Program-made: the position numbers and the translations under genes
Shown: in pieces, positions 41,905-52,644 of the stretch
Layout: the number at the start of each line of letters is the position of its first letter
Numbering within the stretch: position 1 is the stretch's first letter
NCBI GenBank assembly: GCA_001592805.2
Contig: CP051142.1
Span: 2,356,001 to 2,420,000, forward strand
Direction: 5' to 3'
Length of the DNA stretch: 64,000 nt
Source of the DNA: Peltaster fructicola
Taxonomy: Eukaryota > Ascomycota > Dothideomycetes
The notes under the pieces: generated by a model
Seen by the model: the letters and a program-made list of their open reading frames with translations, nothing else
The model's database searches: none
Told to the model about the DNA's origin: nothing

Positions 41905-42325
41905 TCAGTGCTTTGCCTTTGCGTCTTTCGCCTCTGCCTCCTTCAGGAATTGTCTGGACATCGTTGTTAGCTGTTGAATCACACCTGCGTCTTTTGGGTC
42001 CATTTTTGATGCTCCGTGTACCTCCATCTCTTGCTTATTGACGCTTGTGCTTCTGGAAAGACATACGTTACGAAGTTCTCCTCGTCCTTGCTTGCTGCAT
42101 TGATAGGTGGCAGATCCGAGGCAGCGGCCTTCTTACCGCCACTGAGTAGGCTGATACCTCCAAATAGTGTTGTGAGAACTCCTATGGCGAGCTTTGTCTG
42201 GTCAGCAATGCTCTTCTCGCCGCTGCGACGCTCATGGTGCTGAAGCGCCAGGTCTACAGCCAAGCTGGTGGACATACGTAGTGTGAGCCGACTTTTGAGC
42301 CGAAGATCTGGTAGTATTGAACCAT
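41905..42325 (-). CDS. ATP19: ATP synthase subunit K
   Basis: A 75-residue small membrane subunit found in the dimer form of mitochondrial ATP synthase. Exons (minus strand) are 42278-42325, 42067-42197 and 41905-41953; introns of 80 and 113 nt both have GTATGT donors and CTGAC or CTAAC branch sites. The protein starts MVQYYQIFGSKVGSHY, the family opening. A single membrane helix (AIGVLTTLFGGISLL) follows, then PPINAASKDEENFV and the charged end QFLKEAEAKDAKAKH. Only the spliced form gives these blocks, so I trust the structure. It precedes PPT2 on the same strand; both act in mitochondria. Confidence 0.93.
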
Positions 42326-42827
42326 TGTATCGTTGCGCAAGGGTTCTCTGCTTGATGTATCGATGAAGACTTCCTTTGCTGCTGTCCGTGTATTATTCTC
42401 GTGATCCCGAAGCTATTTCGAAGCTTGAGGCGATTTCGTCTAGCTTCGACGGCTGGTGCCGTTCGACGACATCAGACGACTAGCGGGACTGAGACCATTG
42501 TTCAATAAACCCTCGCGATGGGCCAAAATGTTGATGCATTCAGCTCACTATTCTCACTTGTCTGAGCGGCAGAGCTGCTGATCTTCGGCTCTGGGCTGCG
42601 ATCCTTCCACTCGATAATGGTGCCAATCCGATCCAATTATGTCCCTCGATACCACAGCTTCAGCACTGGTACAAACACCTCGTGCCGCACTACCACAAGA
42701 GCAGCACATATCGCACAAGAGGAAGCGCTCGCACGAACGACCGGCACGTTTCAACTAGTCGATACAGCCGTTATGTACAAGCATTACTGTAGTATAATAC
42801 ACTCTACCGCCAACCTTAGTCATACAC
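42326..42827. other. Intergenic, no gene seen
   Basis: 502 bp between the ATP19 start (its promoter) and the stop codon of the long acidic protein gene. Short open frames on both strands lack support. Confidence 0.3.
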
Positions 42828-45800
42828 TCATCGTCTGAAGATTGAGCCAAAGAAACTGGAAGTTTTTGGCTCTGCAGGCGACCGCCTATCATTGCGCTCA
42901 CTCGGTCGGCGTTTGCGTTGTGGTTGTTCGATCTGTGGCTTCTCAGTCCGACGACGACGTTCGCTTGTGGATGTCCCTGTATCTTCTCTGGGATCGGCAT
43001 TGCTCATGCGATCATGCTTTGCGCCATCTGTGCGATCATGCTCGCTGTCTGGCTTCTCACTACGATGACGACGTTCGCCAGGAGATGACCTTCCGACGTC
43101 TTTAGGAACCGTCTTGCTTGTCGGATCCTGCTTTGAGCTCTGTATGCGATCATGCTTTGAACTTGAGCCACGATCGGAGCCTCTTGAAGCTGATTTGAGA
43201 TCCGTAGGTGATGCTGCCTTGGGGATGACGCTGTCTCGTCGCTCTCGTTTACGTGGCTCCATTTCGTAGCTCGTCCGCTTGCCACTGTCTTTGACATCTC
43301 GAGATCGCTCATCCTTCGTACGCACGAACAGACCAGCTTTGGATGAGGACGAGCCAATAGACAGTCCCGACATGAATGGCAAGCTCGCAAGCTTAGGCCG
43401 AGTCACTTCGCTATTCCTTCTTTCCGGCCGCTCAGAATATTGTTCTCGACGTCTTCGTCTTGCTTCAGCGTCTTGTCGAGCCATAGCCTCTGCTTCTTCT
43501 CTGGCCACCTTCGCGATTTCTTCCGCTTCTGGGCTCTTTAGCTGCATGCCTGGCCTCTCGTCTTATCCTCCTGTGCTCTGCCTCTTCGGCTGATCGTCGT
43601 TCGTCCTCAGCCACGCCACGCATCTCTTCTGCTTTCCTAGCATCACGCCGACGCCTGCGGTCCGCACCTTCTTCAGCATTGCGGCGATCACGAGTCGAAC
43701 GCTCGGCACGACCTTCGTACCGCGTGGAGTCCTTCTCTCTTAAGCTAGGCTCTTCTGTCTTCTTCTTAGATGATCGAGGACGATCTGAGCGCTCAGATCT
43801 GTGCCTACGGCTTGCTCTACTCTGCGTTGGAGAAGGTGGTGATTCGACAATGGTCGCAGCGGCCATTGCAGGGACCACGACCTCTGTCACCAAAGGTTCT
43901 GCAGGTGTGGCGTCCGGCGTTGCTGACCTGGGTGCTGCTGTAGCATCTGCAGGCTCGACGATCTCAGTCACGAATGGCTCTGGCTCATCCGCGTGCGGTG
44001 TGTCGGTGGTAACTGGCTCCGACGTAGTGATCTCTGGCTCTTGTTCTGTCACTGGAGTCGGATCTTCGGCTGGCTTCTGTTCTACTATCGGCTCTGGCTC
44101 TGCTGTTGGCTCTACCATGGCGTGCGAATTTACCAATGGCCCATCAGACACAATCACTTGCTCTTCGTGCTGCTCGCTTATGATCTCAGCGACTGGTTCA
44201 GCTATTTGAGCAACCTCGATCGATGGAGCGTCTGGCGCAATTTGCACCTCGACTGGGGCTGCAGGTATAGCTGCTGGCACATCAGGGATCTCCTGGGTGT
44301 TCTCGTACAAAGACTCTGGCTCCACAATCGGTCCTGTACTTTCGATAACAGCATCGGGCTGTGATGTGTCCACCTTCTCCTCAGCAGTGTTGTTCTGCTC
44401 CGAGTTATTGAGGGCGGGCTCAGTCTCTGGCAGTTCTGGCTCTCCTCCAGTAGTGTCGTCTGGCTCCTTGCACATTTCGTTTGTCTCTGGCAATTCTGGC
44501 GTTCCTTCAGCATTATTGTCTGGCTCCTCGCACAGTTCATCTTTCTCCGGCAAGGCTACAGGCTCTGCATGTTGGGTAGTTTCCTGCGCCACGACTACAA
44601 CATCGCTGACATGTTCTGCATCTGCCGTCGTGTCGCTGCCTGTTGTCGTTCCAGTTACAGGATCGCTAAGGACATTCAACACCAATGTCTTGGTCAGAGG
44701 TGTCTCCTCCGTTGACGTAGCCTCACTAACGACTTGTGTGGTGGCATCTGGTGAAGTAAGTTCAACATCTGCACTCGCTGTGTCGTCTGGTGAAGTAAGC
44801 TCAACATCTGTATTCGCCGGGTTGGACACACCACTAGCAGTGACGGTGTCTTCTGTCTCGAGCTCTTTGTTCTCGTGCAATGGACCCTCTTGCGTTTGTT
44901 GCAGGACGGCAACCGTACTGACACCCTCATCCTTGGCGTCTGTTGGGGTCTTGCCGATGTCAGGCGATGGCAGGTCTGATGTAGGCTCTTCAGACTGATT
45001 CGCATCGAGCATCACGATCATGTCCGCCGTATCGTCGACTTGTACAATGGCTGGTGCTTCTGTATCGTTGCTAGGGGTCGCTTCCACTTCTGCATCAGGT
45101 TCGGAATCGGAACGTTGCTTTCCTTCGGCATCAATCTGCACTTGTTCGTCTTGCTGAGTAGCGATGTCGCTCTCGACGGCTGACACGATATCATCTGCTG
45201 CAAGTCCCTCAACACATGCTGCATCAGTCGTCTTTTCAGATTGCTCCTCAGTGGCAGCAATCATGGTCGATATTGGTTCGATGACAGCATCAGCAGCCTC
45301 CTCGGCGTGCGCGACTCCTTGCGACATATCTTCCTTGACGAGCTCCTCTGCAGCCGTCTGATCTTGCGATGTGTCTTCGACAGATTCTGCGAAGCCGCTG
45401 TCTTGTCGTGAGACATTGTCAAGCACTTCAACCTCATCAGCAACCTGGGTTTCCACGAGACTTGCTGGAAATGAGCCGACTGCATCGGCAGACGCTGGCT
45501 GCTCGGTCTCCACATCAGCACTGTTCGCCGCTTCGACAATGGTCTCGTGCTGCGCTGTCGAAGATGCCTCCTGATCCACGGATGCTGGCTCCACGATCTC
45601 CAAAGTCTCTGGGACCTGGAGAGTCTCCTCTGGCGCTTTCTCTGCGCCTCCTGTGCTGTCCGGCTCTGTCACATCAGCGTTTTCCGTATGATCGGCCTGA
45701 TCCTCTGGCACGAATGCTGCCTCTAACATTGTGGTAGCATTTGGCTCTGGTTGGCTGTCGTCCGGTGCGCCACTCTGCTCGTTACCAGTACCTTGTGCAG

Positions 45801-48052
45801 CGTCAGGTTCTTGGTTTGCCGGTTGTGCTTCTGCCAGATTTCCAGGGTTTGTGTTAACTCCATCAGATGTGATAGCCGCCTCGACCGTGGCTTCGCCAGC
45901 GGATGCGCTAACGCCTTCCGATGTACTCGTTGATGCGTCTGGTGTAGCCTCATTGTCTTCCTTGACATCGTCCAATGCTGCAGTAACTGGTACAATCACA
46001 ACATCTTCGACCGGTCCATCTGCTTGACCACCATCAGCACTTGAGATAATGCCAAGTCCGACTGCTTCGTCAGAGGGGCCTTCCGCAGACTTCGAGGCTT
46101 CCTCAGAAACCTTTGCATCGCCTTTCTTTTTCTTGTCTTTGACCTTTGACTTTGACGACTTCGATGACTTCGACATCGCAGCAAATCCAAGCAAGCCACC
46201 AGCTGCAAACATACCGGCTGATTTCGATGATGCTCCGGGCGGGTCATTCCCTCTTCGACAATGATGGTCCTTTGTCTTCGGGTGCGTTGTGCTCGGTGGT
46301 TGCCTCAGCTGTGACCTTGGGCTCATCAACAACTATTGCACTCTCTGTGCAGTTCTTAGTATCGACGATGGGGCTTTCCTCGATTGGATCATCAGATGGT
46401 TCAGCTGAAGGCTCGATCTCAGGCTGCACAGCATCAATCTTGCTGATACTAGGACGTCGTTTTGTCTTATCTTTGGTTGGTCTTTTCTTGCGTTTGGTAG
46501 GCTTTGGTTCAGGCGTGCCAGGCGCAAAGCTGACATGCTTATCTTCCGAGCCGACAGAAGCCACACCAGAGGCATCATCTGCTGTCACACTGTCGGTCTC
46601 TAGTTCATCAATGCTCTTGACAGCTGCTTCAGAAAGAACTTCAGGCTCCGTGACAGCAGCGGCTGTTGGTGGTGGTAAGGCGAGCTCTGCTAGGAATCCG
46701 GCCAACAGATCGGGCTTCGCATCATCTGGAGCGGCTGTGGTCGGAGCTGTCTCTTTGACCTCAGCTTCTGCTTCGTCCTGTACAGATGGTGCCTGGGGTG
46801 GCATTATATCGTCGAGCTTTTCGAGTATATCAGCCAGTGGCTCTGGTGGGTCTGCGTCTACCGTGGCAGTGGATTCGTTGATGTTGATTTCTTCAGAAGC
46901 ATTTCCCGTGCTTGCATCAGGAACTTGGGTAGATTCATCGACCGCAGGCTGCTCATTGGTAATGATTTCTTGGACAGGGGCACTTTCAATGCCGTCTCCT
47001 GACTCAGCTGTTGACGCTGCTGTTGCGGTGGCAGTCTCTGTAGCAGTCTCTGTAGCAGTCTCTGTAGCAGTCTCTGTAGCAGTCTCTGTAGCTGTCTCTG
47101 TAGCTGTCTCTGTAGCTGTCTCTGTAGCTGTCTCTGTAGCTGTCTCTGTAGCTGTCTCTGTAGCTGTCTCTGCGGCTGTCTCTGCGGCTGTCTCTGCGGC
47201 TGTCTCTGCGGCTGTCTCTGTAGCTGTCTCTGTAGCTGTCTCTGTAGCTGTCTCTGTGGCTGTCTCCTCGATTGTCTCGACTTGCTCATCTATTCCTCCC
47301 GCATCAACAGGCATCGCCGCATCTGTTGCAATTGTAGGTTGCTCTTCGTGGTCTGGCTCAGGCGTCACTTCCTTGGGAGGGTCACTGGCTTGTACCGGGA
47401 GAGGGAGTTCGGTCAGTACAGGAATCTGTGGAGGTTCTGGGGCTTCTGGAGGGATAACGACAGCTGCAGCAGTCGATACCTTCTCGGTGGTATTCCTTGT
47501 CGACTTAGTCTTTGACTTTGTACTCGGCTTGGACCAGGCCGATCGTAGTTTGCCCTTTGCTTTGGCCTTGGGTTTCTCCTGTGGCTTGTCCGGGACCGCA
47601 TCTGCGACCACTACTGCTGCTGCTGTTGCGTTCTCGGGAGGGAGCTTAGGTGGCGCATTCTTCAGGATGCCGGCTAGGAGAACGTCGACATTATCTGTTA
47701 CCGGCGATGAAGTGTCGGCTTGTACCTCAGCGCCGGTCAGGAGAGCGTCAAGGTCATTCACGGCAGTTGATGCAATGTCGGCCTGCATCCCGGCATCTGC
47801 AGCTGGTTCACTGTCAACTTCAGCGTCGGGTTCATCTTCTTCCTCTTCTGAAGCCTCGTCGTCTGTAGGTTCAGGAATGTTCTCTCGTGGAATGACATAT
47901 CGATACGTCTGCGGAGCCTGTCTCAACTGGAATTGGCGCGAGGTTCGATCGAATGTATATGCTGACGGAGTCTCCCACTGTGCCACTCGGAGTCCTGTGA
48001 AGCCGTACCTTCTCATAATCTCCTCATGGGTGTACTTGATGGGCGCAGCCAT
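42828..48052 (-). CDS. Very long acidic, repeat-rich protein of unknown function
   Basis: I do not recognise this protein. ATG at 48052 starts MAAPIKYTHEEIMRRYGFTG, the only part that looks folded (about 1-60). The rest is low-complexity, rich in Glu, Thr, Ala, Val, Asp and Pro, with a 20-unit 12-bp repeat coding for ETAT/ETAA (47029-47268). A Ser/Lys-rich patch (MSKSSKSSKSKVKDKKKK) and a basic Arg/Glu-rich coiled region follow; it ends KTSSFFGSIFRR. Three long frames tile the locus: 46244-48052, then 46332 down to 43465, then 43547 down to 42828. All keep the same composition, so I treat them as one gene of about 1,700 residues, but no canonical intron explains either change of frame. They may be weak introns or assembly indels. 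Confidence 0.6.
47029..47268. repeat. Coding 12-bp minisatellite, 20 units
   Basis: Twenty consecutive 12-bp units of the type GCWGTCTCTGTA on the plus strand, with a middle block of GCTGTCTCTGCG. On the coding minus strand each adds four residues, ETAT or ETAA. Units are not interrupted by frame-changing indels. Confidence 0.93.
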
Positions 48053-49146
48053 GGTTGCGTGAAGATGATGCGTAGTCTTGTGCTTGTCGTTAGTCGTGTT
48101 GGAGCTCAATGGCTGACGTGAAGTATGAGTAATGCCATACTATACAGACCATTCGTTTGTACGGGAATTACGAGGGCAAGATATGATGAGGAGATCTTAG
48201 GAAGAACCTAACACACCCACACTTTCCTATAGAAGCCCAAGATACTGGAAATTGGCTGTAGACGAGGTGAGCAGAGAAACGTGGGTAACGCCGAGTGGAG
48301 GTCTGTAACGTTCAGCAGATGCCGTAGCCAATGTCACATATACCTCCACGCCAAACATTTGAGGAAGCTCCATGCCAGACGATAGTTGGGCACGGCAGCA
48401 ATGCACCCTGAGGGGAACGTCAAAGTGATGTTGGCATCGGCGAACGACGGGTGGACTCGAGCAAGGGCCGACGTTTCCTATGCAGCACTAGGAGATGACT
48501 TTGGGTCGCCATGCATCATGTGCTGCAGAACCAAGGAGCTGCATCTCGCTGCTTTCGATGCGAACTGCAGTCGATAGGTTGATCTGTTGCGTATTGGACG
48601 TCGATCTTGGACTGCGTAGGCACGACATCAAATGCTCATGCAGCCCATGGCCAGCTATGCATGCGTTGGGTTGCTGGGACAGAGAGAGTTTCTGCGTTGC
48701 ACGCGTCTGACGTGGCAGCGTGTGGTGGTCCTCGCGCCGTGCCGACGGCTCGAATCCTTCCGAAGACCTTGTTGCTGCTGTGGTACCTTCTCACACTACA
48801 TCTCACATCGGCATAGCCAGATTGAGGTTGATGGCGATGTCTACGATAGGTCTTACTGATAAGGCTGTCTCGTCGATAGTGATGCAGGTGAACGATATGC
48901 TCGGGGATTGTGCTGTGATCTTTGAAGCCACAGCAAATCCTAGCGCCTCGGTAAGCAAAATGCTCAATAAAATGAACACACACCAAAGGTCATCGTGCTC
49001 GCAACAGCAATAACCCGCAGATCGAAGAAGCTTGTCGTCGCTACAAGGGCTTCTTTGCCACGATCGACGACACTTGCTATCGCTTGAGCAAGAATCGTTT
49101 CAGAGTCATACCGCTGCATCAGGGATTGGCTGTACAGGTTGACAAT
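48053..49146. other. Divergent intergenic region (1.09 kb), no gene seen
   Basis: It holds promoters of the long acidic protein (-) and the phosphatase (+). Plus-strand open frames at 48,386-48,859 lack ATG support or family resemblance. The frame used by the phosphatase extends upstream to 49,084 but without a better start. Confidence 0.35.
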
Positions 49147-50045
49147 ATGACGAAGCTGGGCGAGAAGAAGTTCGCCTTCGAGGCTATTCCAGGCATATTC
49201 GCCCAAAGTCTGCCAGAAACCGATGCTCTTGCATTTGACTATGTGAGTGTTATCAGGTTCGTCTCAGGAGCGTCTGACTCGTGCAGCTCAAGGACAACAT
49301 GGGACTTATAGTTCATGACGACACACCATTAGAGAAGCCATGGACACGTCTGACACAATATATTGAACACCTACAAGCAACAGCGCCTCCTGGAACCTTC
49401 TACAAACTCATCATAAATGGCAGACATGGCCAGGGCTTCCACAACGTAGCACAGGCTAAGCACGGCACAAAGGTCTGGGATGAGGAAATCAGCAAGCAAG
49501 ACGAGTTGTTTGATGCCCATTTGACGGAGATAGGTGTGCAGCAAGCACTCAGCGCCAATCGCTTCCTGCGAGAGCAATTTACGAAAGGACTTCCTGCGCC
49601 CGAAAGCTACATCGTCAGTCCGCTTCATCGCTGCTTGCAGACTGCATACCTGACCTACGGCGATCTCGATCTGCCAGAGGACAGACCTTTCAAGCCACTC
49701 ATCAAGGAGCTGCTTAGGGAGTGTCTTGGCGTGCACACCTGTGATCGTCGAAGTACACGATCTGTCATCCATGCAGCTTGGCCTGAAGCTGACATCGAGC
49801 CGGGCTTCGTCGAGGAGGATCTGTTGTGGAAGCCAGACCACAGGGAGATCCACGAGGAGCACGACATCCGCATGCAGGCATTCTTGGACGATGTATTCGA
49901 TAATGACAAGAGCACAGTGATCTCCCTCACAAGTCACTCTGGAAGCATAAGTTGTATGCTGCGAGTGCTCGGTCACCGTCCTTTCAAACCCCTCACCGGT
50001 GCCATCATGCCGTTGCTTGTAAAGGCAACTCGTCTGGATGCCTGA
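49147..50045 (+). CDS. Phosphoglycerate-mutase-like histidine phosphatase
   Basis: A 284-residue protein of the histidine phosphatase superfamily. Exons 49147-49242 and 49287-50045 flank a 44-nt intron (GTGAGT donor, TGCAG acceptor) joining ALAFDY to LKDNMGLI. The phosphohistidine motif is IINGRHGQGFHNVA; a second Arg lies in IVSPLHRCLQTAYLTYG, and the second catalytic His in LTSHSGSIS. The N-terminus (KFAFEAIPGIF) is shared by fungal relatives of yeast Pmu1/YOR283W, which are broad phosphatases, not glycolytic mutases. Substrate unknown. ATG at 49147 is chosen because the fungal family starts just before this segment. Confidence 0.88.
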
Positions 50046-50053
50046 TTTGCCGC

Positions 50054-50873
50054 TCAACGCCTGACACAGATGTCAGAACGTATCACCCACTTCTCACCAG
50101 CAGTCACCTCACGGCCTTCGTGTAGCAGACAATCAGCACCATGTCGGTGCAAGAGCACTGTTCCGACTTCAAGATCAGCGACAACCGGCGCTGGCGTAGG
50201 CTCACGTTTGCTCTTGGCTTCAGGATAGAACACCGTCTCGCCTCCTTGACACCCGGTGGTCGGCGACGAGAGATACAACAGCAATGTCCAGGTTGTCTTG
50301 GCAGGAATGGCTGTGCCTTCAGCTGTGATGAAGTCGACATTGTTCGACTCGTCATCTGAAGTGGTTAGCGATGCAGCATGTGTGCCGAGTGAACTCACAG
50401 TGCTTGTCAAAGAACTGTCCCATCTTGTATCTATAGACTCTTACGTTGGCGTTGAGGCCGAGAAGCTCTCCTCCCCAGAGTGCTGATGTTTGCGCATCAT
50501 CGAGGCGCTCGCCATTGATCACAGGATGCTCTAGCATCTGCTTCAGAGCAGTCTGTGTCCATAATCGAGCAGCGTAGGCAGCATCATTGATCTGAAATCT
50601 GTCATTCACTCGCACCGCATCACCTCGTTTCGCCTTGCTTGGAGTAGTCGTCAAGGGCAAGGTTGCAAGGAAATTGGTGTATTTCTTGCACAGGTTACTT
50701 GACCAAAGATTGCCAATGGTCAGAATCTGATCTGGAAGTAGGACATGGAAGGTTAGATCATCTACTGGTATGCTCGGACTGAGTGCTGGCCATGCAGGCT
50801 TTGACTGATCATCCTTCTCAGCTGGAAGCTGCTTCTTGATTGTGGATTGTGATGTCTTTGATTTCGGCGCCAT
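50054..50873 (-). CDS. 2-oxoglutarate/Fe(II) oxygenase, prolyl 4-hydroxylase-like
   Basis: A 258-residue enzyme using Fe(II), O2 and 2-oxoglutarate. Exon 1 is 50399-50873 and exon 2 50054-50355, with a 43-nt intron. The splice itself builds the iron site: H158 ends exon 1, the next codon (Tyr159) is split, and D160 follows, giving the HxD pair. The distal His is H237 in LLHEGREV, and K247 in GEKWVIRSD is placed to hold 2-oxoglutarate. The double-stranded beta-helix core includes WTLLLYLSS and GGETVFYP. No signal peptide, so probably cytosolic or nuclear; the substrate is unknown. The stop lies 8 bp from that of the phosphatase gene. Confidence 0.9.
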
Positions 50874-51177
50874 TGTAGGAGTTGTGTTCGTATCAAGGTC
50901 GAGATGGTGTTGTACCAGCGGAAGAAGTCAAGCCAAGACATCAACGAGAGTAGACAACATCATGCATAGAGAAGCCAATCCACTGCAAAGGCATCTCGAA
51001 GTTAGCTTTCGTCCGTGGTGGTGAGTGTGCGGTCACAGACATCGCCACCACAAAGCAGTCCGGCGGGACAGGCAAGGACTGAGGGTACATACACTCACTT
51101 TCGTAGTTACACTGACACCAATCTCGCATAAGCTACAATGACAGAGCGATCTGTCCTTCACACAAGACTACATAACT
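50874..51177. other. Intergenic, promoter of the oxygenase gene
   Basis: 304 bp between two genes on the minus strand. Nothing recognised. Confidence 0.3.
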
Positions 51178-52440
51178 TCAATTAAGGTCAGCAGCCTTTT
51201 TACGAGTCTTCTTCGCCGGCTTCTCAGCTTTCGCCGGCGCCTCTATTGCCAATGTCCCCTCAGATCCATTCGCTAATGCCTCCTTCTGCTTCTTCAAAGC
51301 CTGTTTTCTCAAAGCCTTCTCCTCCTTCGTTGTCTCATCCTCAGCCACTGGGGCTGCCACACTTTCTGCTTTACTCTGCTTCTTCACCTGTCGCATCTTT
51401 CCATCTGGTCCAGGCACTTCGAGAACTTCTTCGCCCGCAGTCAAAGCTCCTCTCTTGCGCTTCTTGTTTGCTTTGCCAGGTGCTGGCAGTGCTTCCGCAC
51501 GGACATCCTCCTTCTCATCTGTCCAGAGTTCGTCTGTCTGCCAGATGGGCAATGCGATTGTGTTCGGACCTTTGATGTGTATGGCGCGCACGTTCTGCCA
51601 TTTCTGAGGTACATAGGTCTCCACCAGCTTGTCGACTACCACTTCTACATTGTCCTGAATTTGCTCGGCTGTCATTGAAGCACTGCCGACTTTGACGGCT
51701 GTTGATGTGCTGGGTGCAAGATGCACCAATGCTGAAGCGAGCGCCTTTTCGATCTCAGCTGCCACGTCTGTAGGTTTCGCCTCGGTCTTGGTGACTTTCG
51801 TTCCACCTTCAGACAGCTTGCGACGCTTGTTTCCTTGCTCGTCAACAGTCTGTCGTCGACCTTCCAATGACACAGGGATGGGTCGCTTTGCAGAGCACTT
51901 GTAGAAGATCTTGCCAAGCACGCCAGGCAGATATGTGATAATTCTGTCGTCCGCAAGGAACACGTCGTACTCTCCCATTAGCTGCCTCTTGCTCTCATAT
52001 GAATTGTATTTCGCCTTCAGCTTCTCAAGGCCAATGACTCTCGTAATGCTCTTCGATGTGTCGACAGGAAACGATGGATGCTCAATCATGTCTTTGTACT
52101 TGCGCTGGGGATCTGCGGTGATCAGACATATTCGGGCGCCCTCCTCGCTTGATTCTGACGTGATGTATGGGTGTGGTATGAGGATCTTGCCAGGCTTTAA
52201 TCGCTTCTTATCAACGATGTGCTTCTTTGTCGTAAGGAGGAGCCAGACAGCCGCTGAGTCGGAGGCATCCTCAGCATCTGCGTCTGCCAGCAGGCTTGTC
52301 TTTGCATCGCCGTTTGAGGTACTGGGAGTCTTGAGCTTCTTGAGTAGTGCTTTACTTGCACGAAGTATCTGCTGTGAGTCGAGGGGAGTCTGCACTTTTG
52401 CGATCGCCGTCGAGGGTCTTGCACTCTTCGATACAGCCAT
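51178..52440 (-). CDS. UTP30: Ribosomal L1-domain ribosome biogenesis protein (Utp30-like)
   Basis: A 420-residue single-exon nucleolar protein. A short leader is followed by an L1-like domain (about 20-280) with AVWLLLTTKKHIVDKKRLKPGKI, ARICLITADPQRKYKD, RVIGLEKLKAKYNSYESKRQL and DVFLADDRIITYLPGVLGKIFY, as in yeast Utp30 and human RSL1D1. The C-terminal 140 residues are Lys/Ala/Glu-rich with nuclear signals (KANKKRKRG, KKTRKKAAD). It binds pre-rRNA in the early small-subunit particle by family analogy. ATG at 52440 is the first in frame. A 204-bp gap separates it from VPS52. Confidence 0.88.
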   Translation of the reverse strand: MAVSKSARPSTAIAKVQTPLDSQQILRASKALLKKLKTPSTSNGDAKTSLLADADAEDASDSAAVWLLLTTKKHIVDKKRLKPGKILIPHPYITSESSEEGARICLITADPQRKYKDMIEHPSFPVDTSKSITRVIGLEKLKAKYNSYESKRQLMGEYDVFLADDRIITYLPGVLGKIFYKCSAKRPIPVSLEGRRQTVDEQGNKRRKLSEGGTKVTKTEAKPTDVAAEIEKALASALVHLAPSTSTAVKVGSASMTAEQIQDNVEVVVDKLVETYVPQKWQNVRAIHIKGPNTIALPIWQTDELWTDEKEDVRAEALPAPGKANKKRKRGALTAGEEVLEVPGPDGKMRQVKKQSKAESVAAPVAEDETTKEEKALRKQALKKQKEALANGSEGTLAIEAPAKAEKPAKKTRKKAADLN

Positions 52441-52644
52441 AGTAAAATATGATAATAGTCAGTACTGAAAGCCTCAAAATTATTCTGAAGGTCAAGTCTT
52501 CAGCGGGACCAATTCCGCAGCAGCGCTCTCATTGGTTCATGTGATACAACACGTAGCAGGCGTGCTCTTTGCTCACAATCGTGAGACACTTTCTCAGCGT
52601 CGACGAGTTGTTCTCACCAGCCGACAGATTACTCGCATGATGGG
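52441..52644. promoter_or_regulatory. Bidirectional promoter UTP30 / VPS52 with inverted CCAAT pair
   Basis: Only 204 bp separate two divergent start codons. A CCAAT core at 52509-52513 and an inverted one (ATTGG) at 52531-52535 face each other 17 bp apart, a usual arrangement for the fungal HAP/CBF complex. Whether they are bound is unknown. Confidence 0.45.

Noticed and set aside
46146-48062. Plus-strand 638-codon open frame as a gene
   Set aside because: The minus strand carries a better N-terminus and the same compositional signature continues in the following minus-strand frames; the plus frame is explained by the stop-free repeat.
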